A stretch of DNA of 64,000 bases. It comes from Bacillus sp. HNG. GTDB lineage: Bacteria > Bacillota > Bacilli > Bacillales > Bacillaceae_L. The notes under the pieces were generated by a model that did not search any database, was not told the origin of the DNA, and worked only from the letters and a program-made list of their open reading frames with translations. The number at the start of each line of letters is the position of its first letter. Positions within the stretch are counted from its first letter, which is position 1. Positions 8,846-18,593 of the stretch are shown piece after piece. The stretch spans positions 1 through 64,000 of the forward strand of contig NZ_QUQV01000017.1 in NCBI RefSeq assembly GCF_003400205.1, written 5' to 3'. The position numbers and the translations under genes are program-made.

Positions 8846-8898
8846 CCATGGTGATTTTCGAAAAGGAACAAACGATACCAACAAAATGGAGATGACGA

Positions 8899-10578
8899 AT
8901 GCAGGAACTACAAAATCAATTTTTACATCAAGTCATAATGGAAGGTATTAAGGAACCATTGTTTATTGTAAAAGTAGGGGATGATACAGAGTTCTATTAT
9001 GAATGTCTGAATCATACAGCGATGGAGAAAACAGGTTTAAACGAAAAAATAATCGGAAAATCCATCTCAGAAGTTTATCCGAAAGAAAGAGCGGATTTCC
9101 TTAATAAACAATATAGACTTGCGGTTTCAAAAGCAGAAAGTATAAAATATACAGATTCATATAATTCGTTACTTGGGGAGAAGTATTATTCTGAAACGAC
9201 AGTAACGCCACTACTAGATAGGGTTACTAATCAATGTACCCATGTTATTGCACATGTTCATGATATAACGGAGAAGAAGTGGGGAGAATTCGAACTACGG
9301 GAATATTGGAAAAAGGTAAATGAGAGCAATCAGAAGTACAGTTCCCTTTATAAGAATAATTCGGATGCTATTATCACATTTAATATCGACGGTGACATCA
9401 TAGAAGGTAATAATAAGGTTGAAGCCCTAACCGGTTATAGCATGGATGAGATTGCATATTCTGATTTATCTGCTTTATTCGATCAGAAAAATGTTGAGTT
9501 ATTGCAAGCGAATTTTAAGAAAGCTATAGAAGGTGAGCTATTAGATTTTTCATTAATCATGAACAAGAAAACGGGAGAGCAAATCGAGCTTGTTGTGAAA
9601 TTCACCCCAATTATTGTAAATAACCAAGTCGTTGGGATTTTTTCCATGATGAAGGATATCACAAACCTCATCCACATCACACGAAAATATATGGATACAA
9701 AACAACGTCTTAAGATTATTACCGAAAAATCACAAGACTTGATCACAATTCTGGACCCACACGGATTCATCGTTGATGCTTCCCCGTCTCATAAACATAT
9801 ATTAGGCTATGAGCAAGAGGAATTAATAGGTAAACATTTTACTTATAATATTCATCCTGAAGATAAATCTCTTTTAGAGGAAACGATCTTACATGCGATT
9901 CATATGGACAAGTCCGGAAGAATTCATATAAGAAAAAAGCATGCGGTTAACGGGTGGATGTGGTTTGATATGAAGGCAACGCCTGTTTTTAATGAAGATA
10001 ATGAATTCATTTATATGGTTTGTGTATCAAGCGATATTCAATCACAAATGGATTATGAATTAGAACTGAAGCATCTTGCATTCCATGATTCGATGACGAA
10101 TTTGCCGAATCGAAGGTATTTAAAAGATTTCTTGAAAAAATCCGTAGATGATTACGTAAATAACAAGATAAATGGACTTGTCGTTGGAATGATGGATCTC
10201 GATCATTTTAAATCGATAAATGATGAAATGGGACATGATGCTGGAGATGCTGTCATCATTGAATTTGGGAATAGAATCAGAAAAAATCTGAGGAATATTG
10301 ATTTTATTGCACGTCTAGGTGGCGATGAATTTGTCATTGTATTACCTGATACCCAAGAAGTCGAAATAGGGAACATACTTGAAAATATACAGAAGACTAT
10401 ACACGAACCTTGGTTCATTGGTGATAAAACGTTCCATTTAACAACAAGCATTGGGATTGGAATTGTACCTAAAGATGAAATCTCGATTTCCTCCATATTA
10501 AAAACGGCTGACATTGCTCTATATGAAGCAAAAGAAGCGGGGAGAGACACCTATAAAATAATAACGATGGGGACATAG
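8899..10578 (+). CDS. PAS-GGDEF diguanylate cyclase
   Basis: A 559-residue soluble diguanylate cyclase that joins two GTP into c-di-GMP. Three PAS-like segments (about 1-130, 140-265 and 270-390) precede the GGDEF domain (about 400-559). The active site is intact as RLGGDEF, and NLPNRR and DLDHFKSIND are also present. RNID lies five residues before GGDEF and matches the RxxD product-inhibition site. The start has GGAGATG upstream. It follows the phosphodiesterase gene by 53 nt without a terminator, so both are probably controlled by the same riboswitch. The PAS ligands are unknown. Confidence 0.9.
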   Translation: MQELQNQFLHQVIMEGIKEPLFIVKVGDDTEFYYECLNHTAMEKTGLNEKIIGKSISEVYPKERADFLNKQYRLAVSKAESIKYTDSYNSLLGEKYYSETTVTPLLDRVTNQCTHVIAHVHDITEKKWGEFELREYWKKVNESNQKYSSLYKNNSDAIITFNIDGDIIEGNNKVEALTGYSMDEIAYSDLSALFDQKNVELLQANFKKAIEGELLDFSLIMNKKTGEQIELVVKFTPIIVNNQVVGIFSMMKDITNLIHITRKYMDTKQRLKIITEKSQDLITILDPHGFIVDASPSHKHILGYEQEELIGKHFTYNIHPEDKSLLEETILHAIHMDKSGRIHIRKKHAVNGWMWFDMKATPVFNEDNEFIYMVCVSSDIQSQMDYELELKHLAFHDSMTNLPNRRYLKDFLKKSVDDYVNNKINGLVVGMMDLDHFKSINDEMGHDAGDAVIIEFGNRIRKNLRNIDFIARLGGDEFVIVLPDTQEVEIGNILENIQKTIHEPWFIGDKTFHLTTSIGIGIVPKDEISISSILKTADIALYEAKEAGRDTYKIITMGT

Positions 10579-10600
10579 GTACAGTTACCGTCCCAGAACG

Positions 10601-10636
10601 AAAAAACCTAAACGCAAATTTGTGTTTAGGTTTTTT
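10601..10636. terminator. Bidirectional terminator
   Basis: AAAAAACCTAAAC pairs with GTTTAGGTTTTTT (10601-10636) between convergent genes. The A-rich and T-rich flanks serve both directions. Confidence 0.85.
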
Positions 10637-10646
10637 GTTGGAATGA

Positions 10647-11363
10647 TTAAGGATTTGTCGACCAAAGTCCTGCATGTTTTAACACAACACGTGGATGAAG
10701 CTTTAGTTGAGCAACCATTAATTCTGCTAAATCTTCTGGTTGCATCACTTTTTCTGGATTGCCGTCTGTTAAATTAAGCTCGACCGCCATATCAGTAGCA
10801 ACCGTACTTGGTGTTAACGTTGTTACTCGAATATTTTTCTTGCGCACTTCAAGCATTAAGGACTCACTTAGTCCGATAACAGCAGCCTTTGAAGCTGAGT
10901 ATGCACTTGTAACGGGTGCCCCTTTTTGACCAGCAGTTGATGAAATATTAATGATGTCCCCAGTGTTACGTTCTAACATTTCTGGTAAGACTGCACGGGT
11001 AGTGTAGTACACACCTTTTACATTGACATCGATGATATTGGTCCATTCTTCAGGGGTTAAGTCCATGAAACTGCCGAATTTTGAAATGCCGGCATTGTTT
11101 ACTAAAATATCGATTGCACCAAGTTCTCCTCGAATGGATTCAACCGCTTGGGTAATCGAATCTAAATCCGCTACATTTGCTGCAGCGAATGCTACCTTCA
11201 CATCATATTGTTTAAGTTCATCTGCTACTTTTTGTACGTTTTCAAGCGTTCGTCCCACTAGGCCTACGTGAATACCTTCTTGTGCAAAAGCAATTGCTGT
11301 TGCTCGTCCAATTCCTCTGCCTGCTCCAGTAATTAATGCCACTTTTCCTGCAATGGTTTGCAT
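10647..11363 (-). CDS. Short-chain dehydrogenase, FabG-like 3-ketoacyl reductase
   Basis: A 238-residue cytosolic NAD(P)-dependent reductase of the classical SDR family. It has the Rossmann motif [12 protein letters not shown], the catalytic serine in NISSTAG and the YSASK Tyr/Lys pair, in the usual positions. It resembles the FabG-like paralogues (YkvO/YmfI type) of Bacillus rather than the core fabG of the fatty-acid cluster. The ATG start has GGAGCG upstream. It runs convergently to the diguanylate cyclase gene and shares its terminator. The TetR gene lies upstream on the same strand, and a link to acyl metabolism is only inferred. Confidence 0.85.
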   Translation of the reverse strand: MQTIAGKVALITGAGRGIGRATAIAFAQEGIHVGLVGRTLENVQKVADELKQYDVKVAFAAANVADLDSITQAVESIRGELGAIDILVNNAGISKFGSFMDLTPEEWTNIIDVNVKGVYYTTRAVLPEMLERNTGDIINISSTAGQKGAPVTSAYSASKAAVIGLSESLMLEVRKKNIRVTTLTPSTVATDMAVELNLTDGNPEKVMQPEDLAELMVAQLKLHPRVVLKHAGLWSTNP

Positions 11364-11545
11364 GTACTTCGCTCCTTTTGATTGAGATCATTTTATTATA
11401 CATGAAATTTCATTTCGATTCATATGGTGCATCACATTGCATGAATGTATTCGGGTTACCGAATTTATTGGAGCAGAGAGTAACTTTTTTCATGTTGGAG
11501 TTTAAAGAAATCTTTTAAACTTCCTTAATAAGAAGTCGAATTTTC

Positions 11546-12136
11546 CTACTTCAAAATTCCGTGTAAGACCATCTCCATTGCTTCATCTAACACTTCCTTA
11601 GGGACCTCTTCGCCTTCCCAATAAATCCATCTCATCCCGATAAACTGACCGATGCCCATTAAATTATAAGCCAACGCTTCGTGATTTAGTGACTTAAATT
11701 CACCAGTTTTATCAGCTTCTTTTAAAACTCTAATATAACCAGATGCTAATTTCTCGTAGTACCAGCGATATAAATCCTTATCAACAATAACTGCCTGGAA
11801 AACAATGCTGTATAAGTTTCGGTTTTCGCTTACCCACTCAAAAAACGCTTCAAAACCTCTCCGATGCACATCGACTAGAGGTGATTTATCGATCGCCTGT
11901 TTAATATAAAGGCGTAGATCCCGACTCATTTGCTGAACTAATTCATCATATATAGCCTTTTTCGAAGGAAAATACTTATAGATAGTCCCTTGTGCAACAT
12001 TTGCTTCTTGGGTAATATCGACAATTGACGCTTCAAAATACCCCTTGGTACCAAACACCTTTTCAGCCGCTTTTAATAGTTTTCTTCGTGTGTTTAACCC
12101 CTTTTTCGTTAATGTTTTTTCAGTTTTAAGTGACAT
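11546..12136 (-). CDS. TetR/AcrR family transcriptional regulator
   Basis: A 196-residue TetR-type repressor. The N-terminal helix-turn-helix reads ILDAAEKVFG-like (KLLKAAEKVFGTKGY), then ASIVDITQEANVAQGTIYKYFPSKKAIY, which is canonical. The C-terminal ligand domain is helical and resembles fatty-acid-responsive members such as FadR, but the ligand is not readable. The ATG at 12136 is chosen; a GTG three codons upstream overlaps the ribosome binding site GAGGTGATTC. The sequence GTGAATCAC over its own start region (12137-12145) matches the core of the palindrome at 12435-12453, so autoregulation and control of the divergent symporter operon are plausible. Confidence 0.87.
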   Translation of the reverse strand: MSLKTEKTLTKKGLNTRRKLLKAAEKVFGTKGYFEASIVDITQEANVAQGTIYKYFPSKKAIYDELVQQMSRDLRLYIKQAIDKSPLVDVHRRGFEAFFEWVSENRNLYSIVFQAVIVDKDLYRWYYEKLASGYIRVLKEADKTGEFKSLNHEALAYNLMGIGQFIGMRWIYWEGEEVPKEVLDEAMEMVLHGILK

Positions 12137-12145
12137 GTGAATCAC
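12137..12145. promoter_or_regulatory. Possible operator half-site at the tetR start
   Basis: GTGAATCAC is the exact core of the 19-bp palindrome found 300 bp upstream in the divergent promoter. It coincides with the ribosome binding site of the TetR gene, so the match may be chance. Confidence 0.3.
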
Positions 12146-12397
12146 CTCTTATTTAATTTTATGTTAACCATTCCCTCATGCATATGGATAAGCGAAATAA
12201 TATCAAGTGAAAATATGAAGTAACAATTTTGGGAGTTTTCTGATTTAATCATATCGTAATTGGCAGCAAAAGTTAAGATTTCCTTATTTTAAGGGCTTGA
12301 AAGGTTTGAAAAATAGTCGGAATAGGAGAACTAAAATGTGAAAGTACTTTCTGAAATATAGGAAATGCAGGATGATGAATCATGGAAAAAAACTTTA

Positions 12398-12426
12398 TTG
12401 AAAATATTAGGAAAATTTAGTATAAT
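12398..12426 (+). promoter_or_regulatory. Sigma-A promoter of the symporter operon
   Basis: TTGAAA (12398-12403) and TATAAT (12421-12426) are separated by exactly 17 nt. The predicted start lies near 12433, and a palindromic operator covers it. The nearest downstream gene is the DUF485/symporter pair, which leaves a leader of about 350 nt. Confidence 0.75.
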
Positions 12427-12434
12427 CAAAAATT

Positions 12435-12453
12435 GAAAAGTGATTCACTTTTC
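12435..12453. promoter_or_regulatory. 19-bp palindromic operator
   Basis: GAAAAGTGATTCACTTTTC is a perfect palindrome of two 9-bp arms about one central base. It sits directly at the predicted transcription start. This is a classical TetR-family operator position, and the TetR gene is the divergent neighbour. Confidence 0.75.
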
Positions 12454-12782
12454 ACAAATGGAAAACGGACAAATTAGTTGACGAAGAAAGGGGGAAGAAA
12501 CGACAAAAATTAATGGATATAACAAAGGAGATTTTTGTAAAAAGGTTATTTTGACAGGTCCATCGTTTAAATTACTTTGAAGGCAGGGGGTGAGTCACAA
12601 GGGGGGATTTTACAATTACTTTCCAACGAAAAAGTAAATAATGATGAATTTATTTTTCAATTGAGTTCCAGGTGCTGTGAAAGAAGTTTGGGGATTTAGA
12701 TTAATGAAAAAGCCGGCTACATACGTGTTTTGACTGGGTGATCCCGGCAAAGCTACAAAATACAAAGGGAGTTGAAGCTGAT
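12454..12782 (+). other. Long untranslated leader of the symporter operon
   Basis: About 330 nt from the operator to the first start codon. It has several purine-rich GGGGGA runs but no supported gene and no riboswitch that I recognise. Confidence 0.35.
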
Positions 12783-13151
12783 TTGAAAGAAAAAGAATTT
12801 GTCATGACAGATGAGCCGTGTGAAACGATTGACATCAAAAAGCTCCAAAAACTGGATAGGGAAACAAGGTATATTGTTAGGTCCGAATTTCGAACCGGGT
12901 TATCATTGACCATTATTTATTTTGTCTTTATTTTTTCGGTTCCGGTGATGAACTGGTTTAAACCGGATTGGGCTTTTGCCAAGTTGTTCGGCGGAATGTC
13001 GGCCAGCTGGTTTTTAACTTCGATAATTGCCATGGTCATGGCCTTTATCATTGCTTATGTGCACACGAAGCTCTATGAGAGATGGGAAAAGAAAGTTCAG
13101 ACTATCACGCCTTCAGCCGGAAATAAAGTAGAGAAGGAGACTGTTGTATGA
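12783..13151 (+). CDS. DUF485 membrane protein (symporter partner)
   Basis: A small membrane protein of the DUF485 (YwcB/YjcH-like) family, encoded immediately before ActP-type symporters and thought to assist them. Two transmembrane helices are visible (SLTIIYFVFIFSVPVM and SWFLTSIIAMVMAFIIAYV), with the family motif LDRETRYIVRSEFRTG before them and TKLYERWE after. The TTG at 12783 has GGGAG upstream. A GTG at 12738 would add 15 residues but has no ribosome binding site. Its stop overlaps the next start in TATGATG, so the pair is translationally coupled. Confidence 0.8.
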   Translation: MKEKEFVMTDEPCETIDIKKLQKLDRETRYIVRSEFRTGLSLTIIYFVFIFSVPVMNWFKPDWAFAKLFGGMSASWFLTSIIAMVMAFIIAYVHTKLYERWEKKVQTITPSAGNKVEKETVV

Positions 13152-14710
13152 TGCAATTACTTGACCCCAAATATCTTTTTACCATTCTTCTCCTTGGAAC
13201 TATTGTCTATATTACCTATCTTTCAAAAAGGAATGATAGTGCAAGTGACTTTTTCGTTGGTGGGCGTGTATTTGGATGGTTTACAAATGGTTCGGCCATT
13301 GCTGGAGACTATTTGAGCGCTGCGACATTTCTTGGGTTAGCAGGTCTCACCTTTGCGATTGGTTATGACGGTGCCTTTTATACATTTAGCTTTTCAATCG
13401 GGTTAACACTTTTGGCACTATTTGTTGCTGGTCCCTTGCGACGATTGGGAGCGTATACAGTAGCCGATTTTGTTGCGTATCGCTTTCACAGCAAACGAGC
13501 CAGGATTATCGCAGTAGTCGTTGTTTTGGCTATTTCAGGTTTCTATGCAGCACCGCAGTTGCTAGGAGCAGCATCTATTTTAAGCATGTTTTTCGGGATT
13601 TCCTATGAATTTGGGATTATCTTTACAAGTGTTGTCATGATTTTCTATGTCGGAGTCGGCGGAATGAAAGGAACGACATTAAATCAGGCATTGGAGCTTT
13701 GGATCCGATTGGGGGCTTTTATCGTTATGGTTGCGGCTGCCATTTATGGCGGTTTCCACTATCAGAAGATTTTGCTGACCATTAGTGAATTCAGTGGAGC
13801 CATCATAAACACAGGAGCCTTTACAGCAGACGGAAAAGATATTGTTTTTAACGGGGAAACCTGGTACAAATCCGGTGCATTTAATCCGAACTTTTGGCAC
13901 AGCGTTTCCATGGTAATCGGGCTCGCACTGGGAGTAATCGGGTTGCCACATATTTTATTGCGTTTTTACACAAATCCAAATGCCAAAGCTGCGCGTAAGT
14001 CTGCGGTTATGTCGATTGGCATCGCCAGTTTATTCTTTGGGCTTGCCGTGTACCTCGGTGTTGTTGGCCGAGCAATCTTTTTAGAAGGGAATGCAAGTCC
14101 GGAGGTTATGAAGAACTTACTTACCGGCGGTGATAACATGGTGATTCCGTCCATTGCGACAGCGCTTGGGGGGAAATGGCTTCTAGGATTCGTTATTGCA
14201 GGCGCTTTTGCTGCCATTTTCTCGAACTTGTCCGGACTGTTTATTGCCAGTTCGGGAGCGATCGCCCATGATTTGTATGCAAAGTTTTCAAAGAAAGAAT
14301 TAACGGAAAAACAACGTGTACGTGCTGGGAAATGGGCAATTTTATTTCTCGGAGTGTTTTACGGAATTCTTGGTTTATTGGTCAAGAATGCGTCAATCGG
14401 TCACCTTGTAGCCCTTGCATTTACCGTCGGGGCAAGTACCTTTGCACCTATTTTTATACTTGGTATATGGTGGCGGGGCATCACTGAAAAAGGAGCAATC
14501 GCTGGTCTGACGATGGGTCTTTTGGCTTCCATGTTCATGATCTTTTTCTCATCCGTTCTACCAGAAGCGTTGCAGTTTAGAGTTCCTGGCATCATTACTG
14601 TTCCTATCGGCTTCTTATCCGTCTATGTCGTATCAAAACTGGATAGAAAAGTGCCGGCAGACGTGAACTCGTTCATGCGGAAGGTTCATGCAAAAGAAGA
14701 AGTCGCGTAA
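13148..14710 (+). CDS. Sodium:solute symporter (ActP/YwcA type)
   Basis: A 520-residue inner-membrane transporter of the SSS family with about 13 hydrophobic helices. It begins with the family opening DFFVGGRVFGWFTNGSAIAGDYLS. The DUF485 partner upstream points to the ActP/YwcA subgroup that takes up acetate, pyruvate or other short monocarboxylates with sodium or protons. GAGAAGGAG precedes the overlapping start. An acyl-CoA synthetase lies two genes downstream, so uptake and CoA activation of a carboxylic acid is a reasonable joint role. The substrate itself is inferred. Confidence 0.87.
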   Translation: MMQLLDPKYLFTILLLGTIVYITYLSKRNDSASDFFVGGRVFGWFTNGSAIAGDYLSAATFLGLAGLTFAIGYDGAFYTFSFSIGLTLLALFVAGPLRRLGAYTVADFVAYRFHSKRARIIAVVVVLAISGFYAAPQLLGAASILSMFFGISYEFGIIFTSVVMIFYVGVGGMKGTTLNQALELWIRLGAFIVMVAAAIYGGFHYQKILLTISEFSGAIINTGAFTADGKDIVFNGETWYKSGAFNPNFWHSVSMVIGLALGVIGLPHILLRFYTNPNAKAARKSAVMSIGIASLFFGLAVYLGVVGRAIFLEGNASPEVMKNLLTGGDNMVIPSIATALGGKWLLGFVIAGAFAAIFSNLSGLFIASSGAIAHDLYAKFSKKELTEKQRVRAGKWAILFLGVFYGILGLLVKNASIGHLVALAFTVGASTFAPIFILGIWWRGITEKGAIAGLTMGLLASMFMIFFSSVLPEALQFRVPGIITVPIGFLSVYVVSKLDRKVPADVNSFMRKVHAKEEVA

Positions 14711-14792
14711 GAAATATGGGATATTCCTAGCCAAGCCTAAGTAGCGGCTTTTAGTAATTGGGAGTGATGTTCAAAACTAGGGGGAAAACAAG

Positions 14793-16646
14793 ATGAATCA
14801 AAGCGCTAAACGGTTTGGAAAAATATTGCCTTCCATTTTAATCGCATTTTTACTATTTAGTGGAACAGTTAGTGCTCATTCTGTTGTTGACATTTGGGGA
14901 GAGGCTACTGAAGGAACGGGGGTCATTTTTAATACGCCCGTAGCGATGGCGAAGGACGCAAGTGGAAACATTTATGTAGCTGATATGAGTAATCATAGAA
15001 TTGTCAAGATGGATCAAGACGGAAAAGTCATTAAAAAGTTCGGAAAGCTAGGTAGCGCAAACGGAGAATTTAATACGCCATTTGGTGTAGCAATTGACAA
15101 TAATGGAAATATTTTAGTTGGCGATACGGGAAATAATCGTATCCAAAAGTTTGATTCTAATTTCAATTTTATTAAGGCTTGGGGGTCCCGTGGCTCAGGG
15201 AATGGACAGTTTGGTCTAGCTAGAGAAATTGCCATTGATAGTCAAAATCGTTATCATGTTACCGATGAATTTCATGATCGTATTCAGGTGTTTGATCAAA
15301 ATGGAACTTACTTATATCAATACGGTAGTCGAGGAACGGCAAATGGCAAATTTCGCTTACCTCAGGGAATCGCTATAAAACAAGATACAAATGGTGATAA
15401 AGTATATGTTGTCGACACTTTTAACCATCGTGTACAAATTTTAGACGTAAATGGGAATTATCTTGGACAAATTGGTGCAACTGGTCAGAGTGGAGATAGT
15501 GGAAGCCGATTTTTTTATCCTAGAGGAGTCAACTTGGATACAAATGGAGATGTCTATATTGTAGATACAACAAATCATAAAATTAAGAAATATAATAGCA
15601 ACCACCAATATCAATATTCGACAGACTTAGGTATTTATAATTTGGAACCTAGTTTCCCTTCTCAAGTATTGCCGCTTGGAAATGGTTACTTTATCGTTTC
15701 TGATACAGGGAATAGTCGATTAATAAAATTTAGAGGGTATTCAACCTATGCTTCTGTTCAATCCTATTTAGGAAATTTACGGAACGCTGATGGCGTGTTT
15801 TCAGAGCCTGTAGGAATTGCGGTTGACAATAACGATCACGTTTATGTTACCGATACCTTTAACCATCGTGTGCAAAAATTCGATAATAATGGAAGCCTCT
15901 TAGGTAAATGGGGTGGCAACAACGGAAATGGTGGTCCTTCAGCTTACGGGATTAACTATTGGCAGTTTATCGCTCCAAAGCAGATAACATTTAATAAGAA
16001 GTATAATGAGATCGTCATTGCTGATACAGGAAATTCTCGAATCCAAGTATTTAGTCAAAACGGTTCATGGTTATCTAACTTTGGTTATTATAATTTAAGC
16101 TTTCCTATGGGTGTAACGACAACAAGTGACGGCTATTATTATGTCGCTGATACTGGAAATAATCGAGTCGTAATGTTTAATCCCTTTGGCTATTTTGTAA
16201 GAAGTTGGGGATCAGAAGGATTGGGAGATGGCCAGTTTAGACAACCAACATTTATTACAGTGGACTCTCATGATAATCTTTACGTTGTCGACAGATACAA
16301 TAGTCGAATCCAAAAGTTTGATCAATCAGGAAAATTTATTACTAAGTGGGGGACGAATGGTGGGAACCCACAAATTGATCCGTTAGACAATTGGGGTGAA
16401 GGAAACGGAGATCTATTCCTCCCGGTTGGCATTGCAGTGGATCAAAATGATAATGTTTATGTCGCTGATTCATCAAATAATCGCGTACAAATGTTTAGTT
16501 CAAACGGAACATATTTAGATACGATTGGGCAATTTGGTGGAGAAGATCAAAATTTCTTTTCTCCTCAAGGAATTGCTGTAGGGGCAAATGGTGACATTTA
16601 TATTGCTGATACGCTATTGAATCGAGTTGTTAAATTCAGACCATAA
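14793..16646 (+). CDS. Secreted NHL-repeat beta-propeller protein
   Basis: A 617-residue exported protein. The signal peptide has a KRFGK basic start, the hydrophobic ILPSILIAFLLFSGTV and a probable cut after SAHS or VSA. The rest is built of about a dozen NHL repeats of 40-50 residues, each with a strand of the type NIYVADMSNHRI or VYVTDTFNHRVQKFD. These form one or two six-bladed propellers. No enzymatic domain is visible, so binding or scaffolding outside the cell is likely. It has its own GGGGG ribosome binding site and lies 82 nt after the symporter gene without an evident terminator. Confidence 0.85.
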   Translation: MNQSAKRFGKILPSILIAFLLFSGTVSAHSVVDIWGEATEGTGVIFNTPVAMAKDASGNIYVADMSNHRIVKMDQDGKVIKKFGKLGSANGEFNTPFGVAIDNNGNILVGDTGNNRIQKFDSNFNFIKAWGSRGSGNGQFGLAREIAIDSQNRYHVTDEFHDRIQVFDQNGTYLYQYGSRGTANGKFRLPQGIAIKQDTNGDKVYVVDTFNHRVQILDVNGNYLGQIGATGQSGDSGSRFFYPRGVNLDTNGDVYIVDTTNHKIKKYNSNHQYQYSTDLGIYNLEPSFPSQVLPLGNGYFIVSDTGNSRLIKFRGYSTYASVQSYLGNLRNADGVFSEPVGIAVDNNDHVYVTDTFNHRVQKFDNNGSLLGKWGGNNGNGGPSAYGINYWQFIAPKQITFNKKYNEIVIADTGNSRIQVFSQNGSWLSNFGYYNLSFPMGVTTTSDGYYYVADTGNNRVVMFNPFGYFVRSWGSEGLGDGQFRQPTFITVDSHDNLYVVDRYNSRIQKFDQSGKFITKWGTNGGNPQIDPLDNWGEGNGDLFLPVGIAVDQNDNVYVADSSNNRVQMFSSNGTYLDTIGQFGGEDQNFFSPQGIAVGANGDIYIADTLLNRVVKFRP

Positions 16647-16756
16647 AACACCCTATTGCTACGCATGCACTTACCTATGCAAAAAACGAGAGTTATTTTC
16701 AGATGATTCAATATAGTTTGATATACCCTAAAACTAGATTCATTGGAGGAGTTAAC

Positions 16757-18352
16757 ATGTACGTACCGTTACTATTGACAGATTTTTTAGATCGAGCCGT
16801 TAAGCTATATGGAGATAAGACGGCAGTCATTGATGACGAAAAGGTTGTCACGTATTTTGAACTGAATGAAAGAGTAAACAGACTCTCCCATGGGTTGAAA
16901 GAACTGGGGGTCGAAAAAGGGGACCGGGTTGCTATCTTGGCACCGAATACGTTGGAAATGCTAGAAGGGTTCTACGGAGCATTTCAATTGGGAGCCGTTA
17001 CTGTCCCGCTAAATATTCGGTTAAAACCAAATGATTATTTGTTTATTTTAAACCATAGCGAAACGAAAGTATTATTTGTCGATTGGGAATTGTACGATCT
17101 TATCGACCCAGTCAGAGATCAGTTAAATGTTGAGCAGATCATTGTCCACGGAGGAGGCAACATCAAACTTGAAGAAGATGATCTTGATTACGATAAGTGG
17201 ATGGTCAAATTTCCGGAAAAGCCGTTTGAACGTGCAGAAATGGACGAAAGAGATATTGCCAGCCTACTATACACAAGTGGCACGACAGGAGACCCGAAAG
17301 GTGTTATGCTCACTCACCGAAATAATTACATTCAAGCCCTTCAAGTAATGCATCATTTACGTGTAAGTGATCAGGATGTGCTGCTTCATGTGTTGCCAAT
17401 GTTTCATGTCAATGGTTGGGGCTCGATATTTTATTACACAGGCAATGGCTCTACTCAGGTCATGTTAAGAAAAACCCGTCCCAATATCATCTTTGAGAAG
17501 TTGCAAAAGCATGGCGTGACGATTATGCACATGGCGCCTACTGTACTAAATTCACTGTTACAATACTACGATCAAAATAAACTAAATTTAGGTCAAAATC
17601 AAAATGTAAGGGTTATCATTGGCGGTTCCGCACCACCTATTACGTTTGTTGAAAAAGTGGAGGATGAAATGGGGTGGGAATTCATTCAGATTTATGGAAT
17701 GACAGAAACGTCCCCACTGACTCTAACGTCCATTATCCGGGCCCAACATTTGGATGAGCCAAAAGAAGTACAATACCGGATGAAATCAAAAGCAGGCTAT
17801 CAAATGTTTTTAACAGAAGTGAAAGTGTTCAATGAAAAAGGTGAGGAAGTAGCACCTAACGGTCAGGAAATTGGAGAACTGGTCATCCGGAGCAACGGTG
17901 TAATGGAAGGCTATTGGAAAAATGAAAAGGCAACAAATGAGGTTATCAGGAATGGCTGGTTTCATACCGGTGATATGGGAGTCGTCGACAGTGACGGAAA
18001 TATCGAAATTGTAGACAGGAAAAAAGATGTTATTATCAGTGGCGGAGAAAATATATCGTCCATTGAAGTGGAAAATATCTTGTACGAACATCCAGCGGTA
18101 GTGGAAGCAGCCGCAATCTCCATCCCTCACGAAAAATGGGGAGAAACCCCACATGCCGTTGTGGTTGTACGCGATGGAGAAGAGGTAACAGAAGAGGAAA
18201 TCATAACCTTTGCAAGGGAACGGCTCGCTCACTATAAAGCACCAACATCAGTCAGCTTTGTAAAAGAGCTGCCTAAAACAGGTTCCGGAAAAATACAAAA
18301 GGCACATTTGCGAAACGAATTTTGGAAAAACATGAGCAAAATGATTAACTAA
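16757..18352 (+). CDS. Acyl-CoA synthetase (AMP-forming)
   Basis: A 531-residue ANL-superfamily enzyme that activates a carboxylic acid with ATP and joins it to CoA. It shows the phosphate loop LLYTSGTTGDPKGV near residue 175, the aromatic GMTETSP, the hinge DRKKDVIISGGENIS and the C-terminal catalytic lysine in KTGSGKIQK. It resembles medium/long-chain fatty-acyl-CoA synthetases. The ATG at 16757 with GGAGGAG upstream is preferred to an ATG 18 codons earlier. With the symporter genes it suggests import and activation of an organic acid. A terminator follows. Confidence 0.87.
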   Translation: MYVPLLLTDFLDRAVKLYGDKTAVIDDEKVVTYFELNERVNRLSHGLKELGVEKGDRVAILAPNTLEMLEGFYGAFQLGAVTVPLNIRLKPNDYLFILNHSETKVLFVDWELYDLIDPVRDQLNVEQIIVHGGGNIKLEEDDLDYDKWMVKFPEKPFERAEMDERDIASLLYTSGTTGDPKGVMLTHRNNYIQALQVMHHLRVSDQDVLLHVLPMFHVNGWGSIFYYTGNGSTQVMLRKTRPNIIFEKLQKHGVTIMHMAPTVLNSLLQYYDQNKLNLGQNQNVRVIIGGSAPPITFVEKVEDEMGWEFIQIYGMTETSPLTLTSIIRAQHLDEPKEVQYRMKSKAGYQMFLTEVKVFNEKGEEVAPNGQEIGELVIRSNGVMEGYWKNEKATNEVIRNGWFHTGDMGVVDSDGNIEIVDRKKDVIISGGENISSIEVENILYEHPAVVEAAAISIPHEKWGETPHAVVVVRDGEEVTEEEIITFARERLAHYKAPTSVSFVKELPKTGSGKIQKAHLRNEFWKNMSKMIN

Positions 18353-18441
18353 GAAGGTAAGTGGAGCACTCAGTTGAAATACAGGTGTGTTGATTAAAGA
18401 TCATAAAAATGAATAGTTTTAAATAAACAATTTGTACAGTT

Positions 18442-18473
18442 AAAGGTTCCAGTTATGATTGGAACCTTTTTAT
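18442..18473 (+). terminator. Rho-independent terminator
   Basis: AAAGGTTCCA (18442-18451) pairs with TGGAACCTTT (18460-18469), followed by a T-run. It ends the acyl-CoA synthetase transcript. Confidence 0.85.
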
Positions 18474-18593
18474 ATAGATTCAATTAAGTTTTGTTATCCG
18501 ATTTTAAAAATTTTTATCTCAAGCTAAGACATAAAAATTACCACATATAATGTTTTTGTCTCGTCCACACACTATAGTGAGGAGGGAAGCAAA

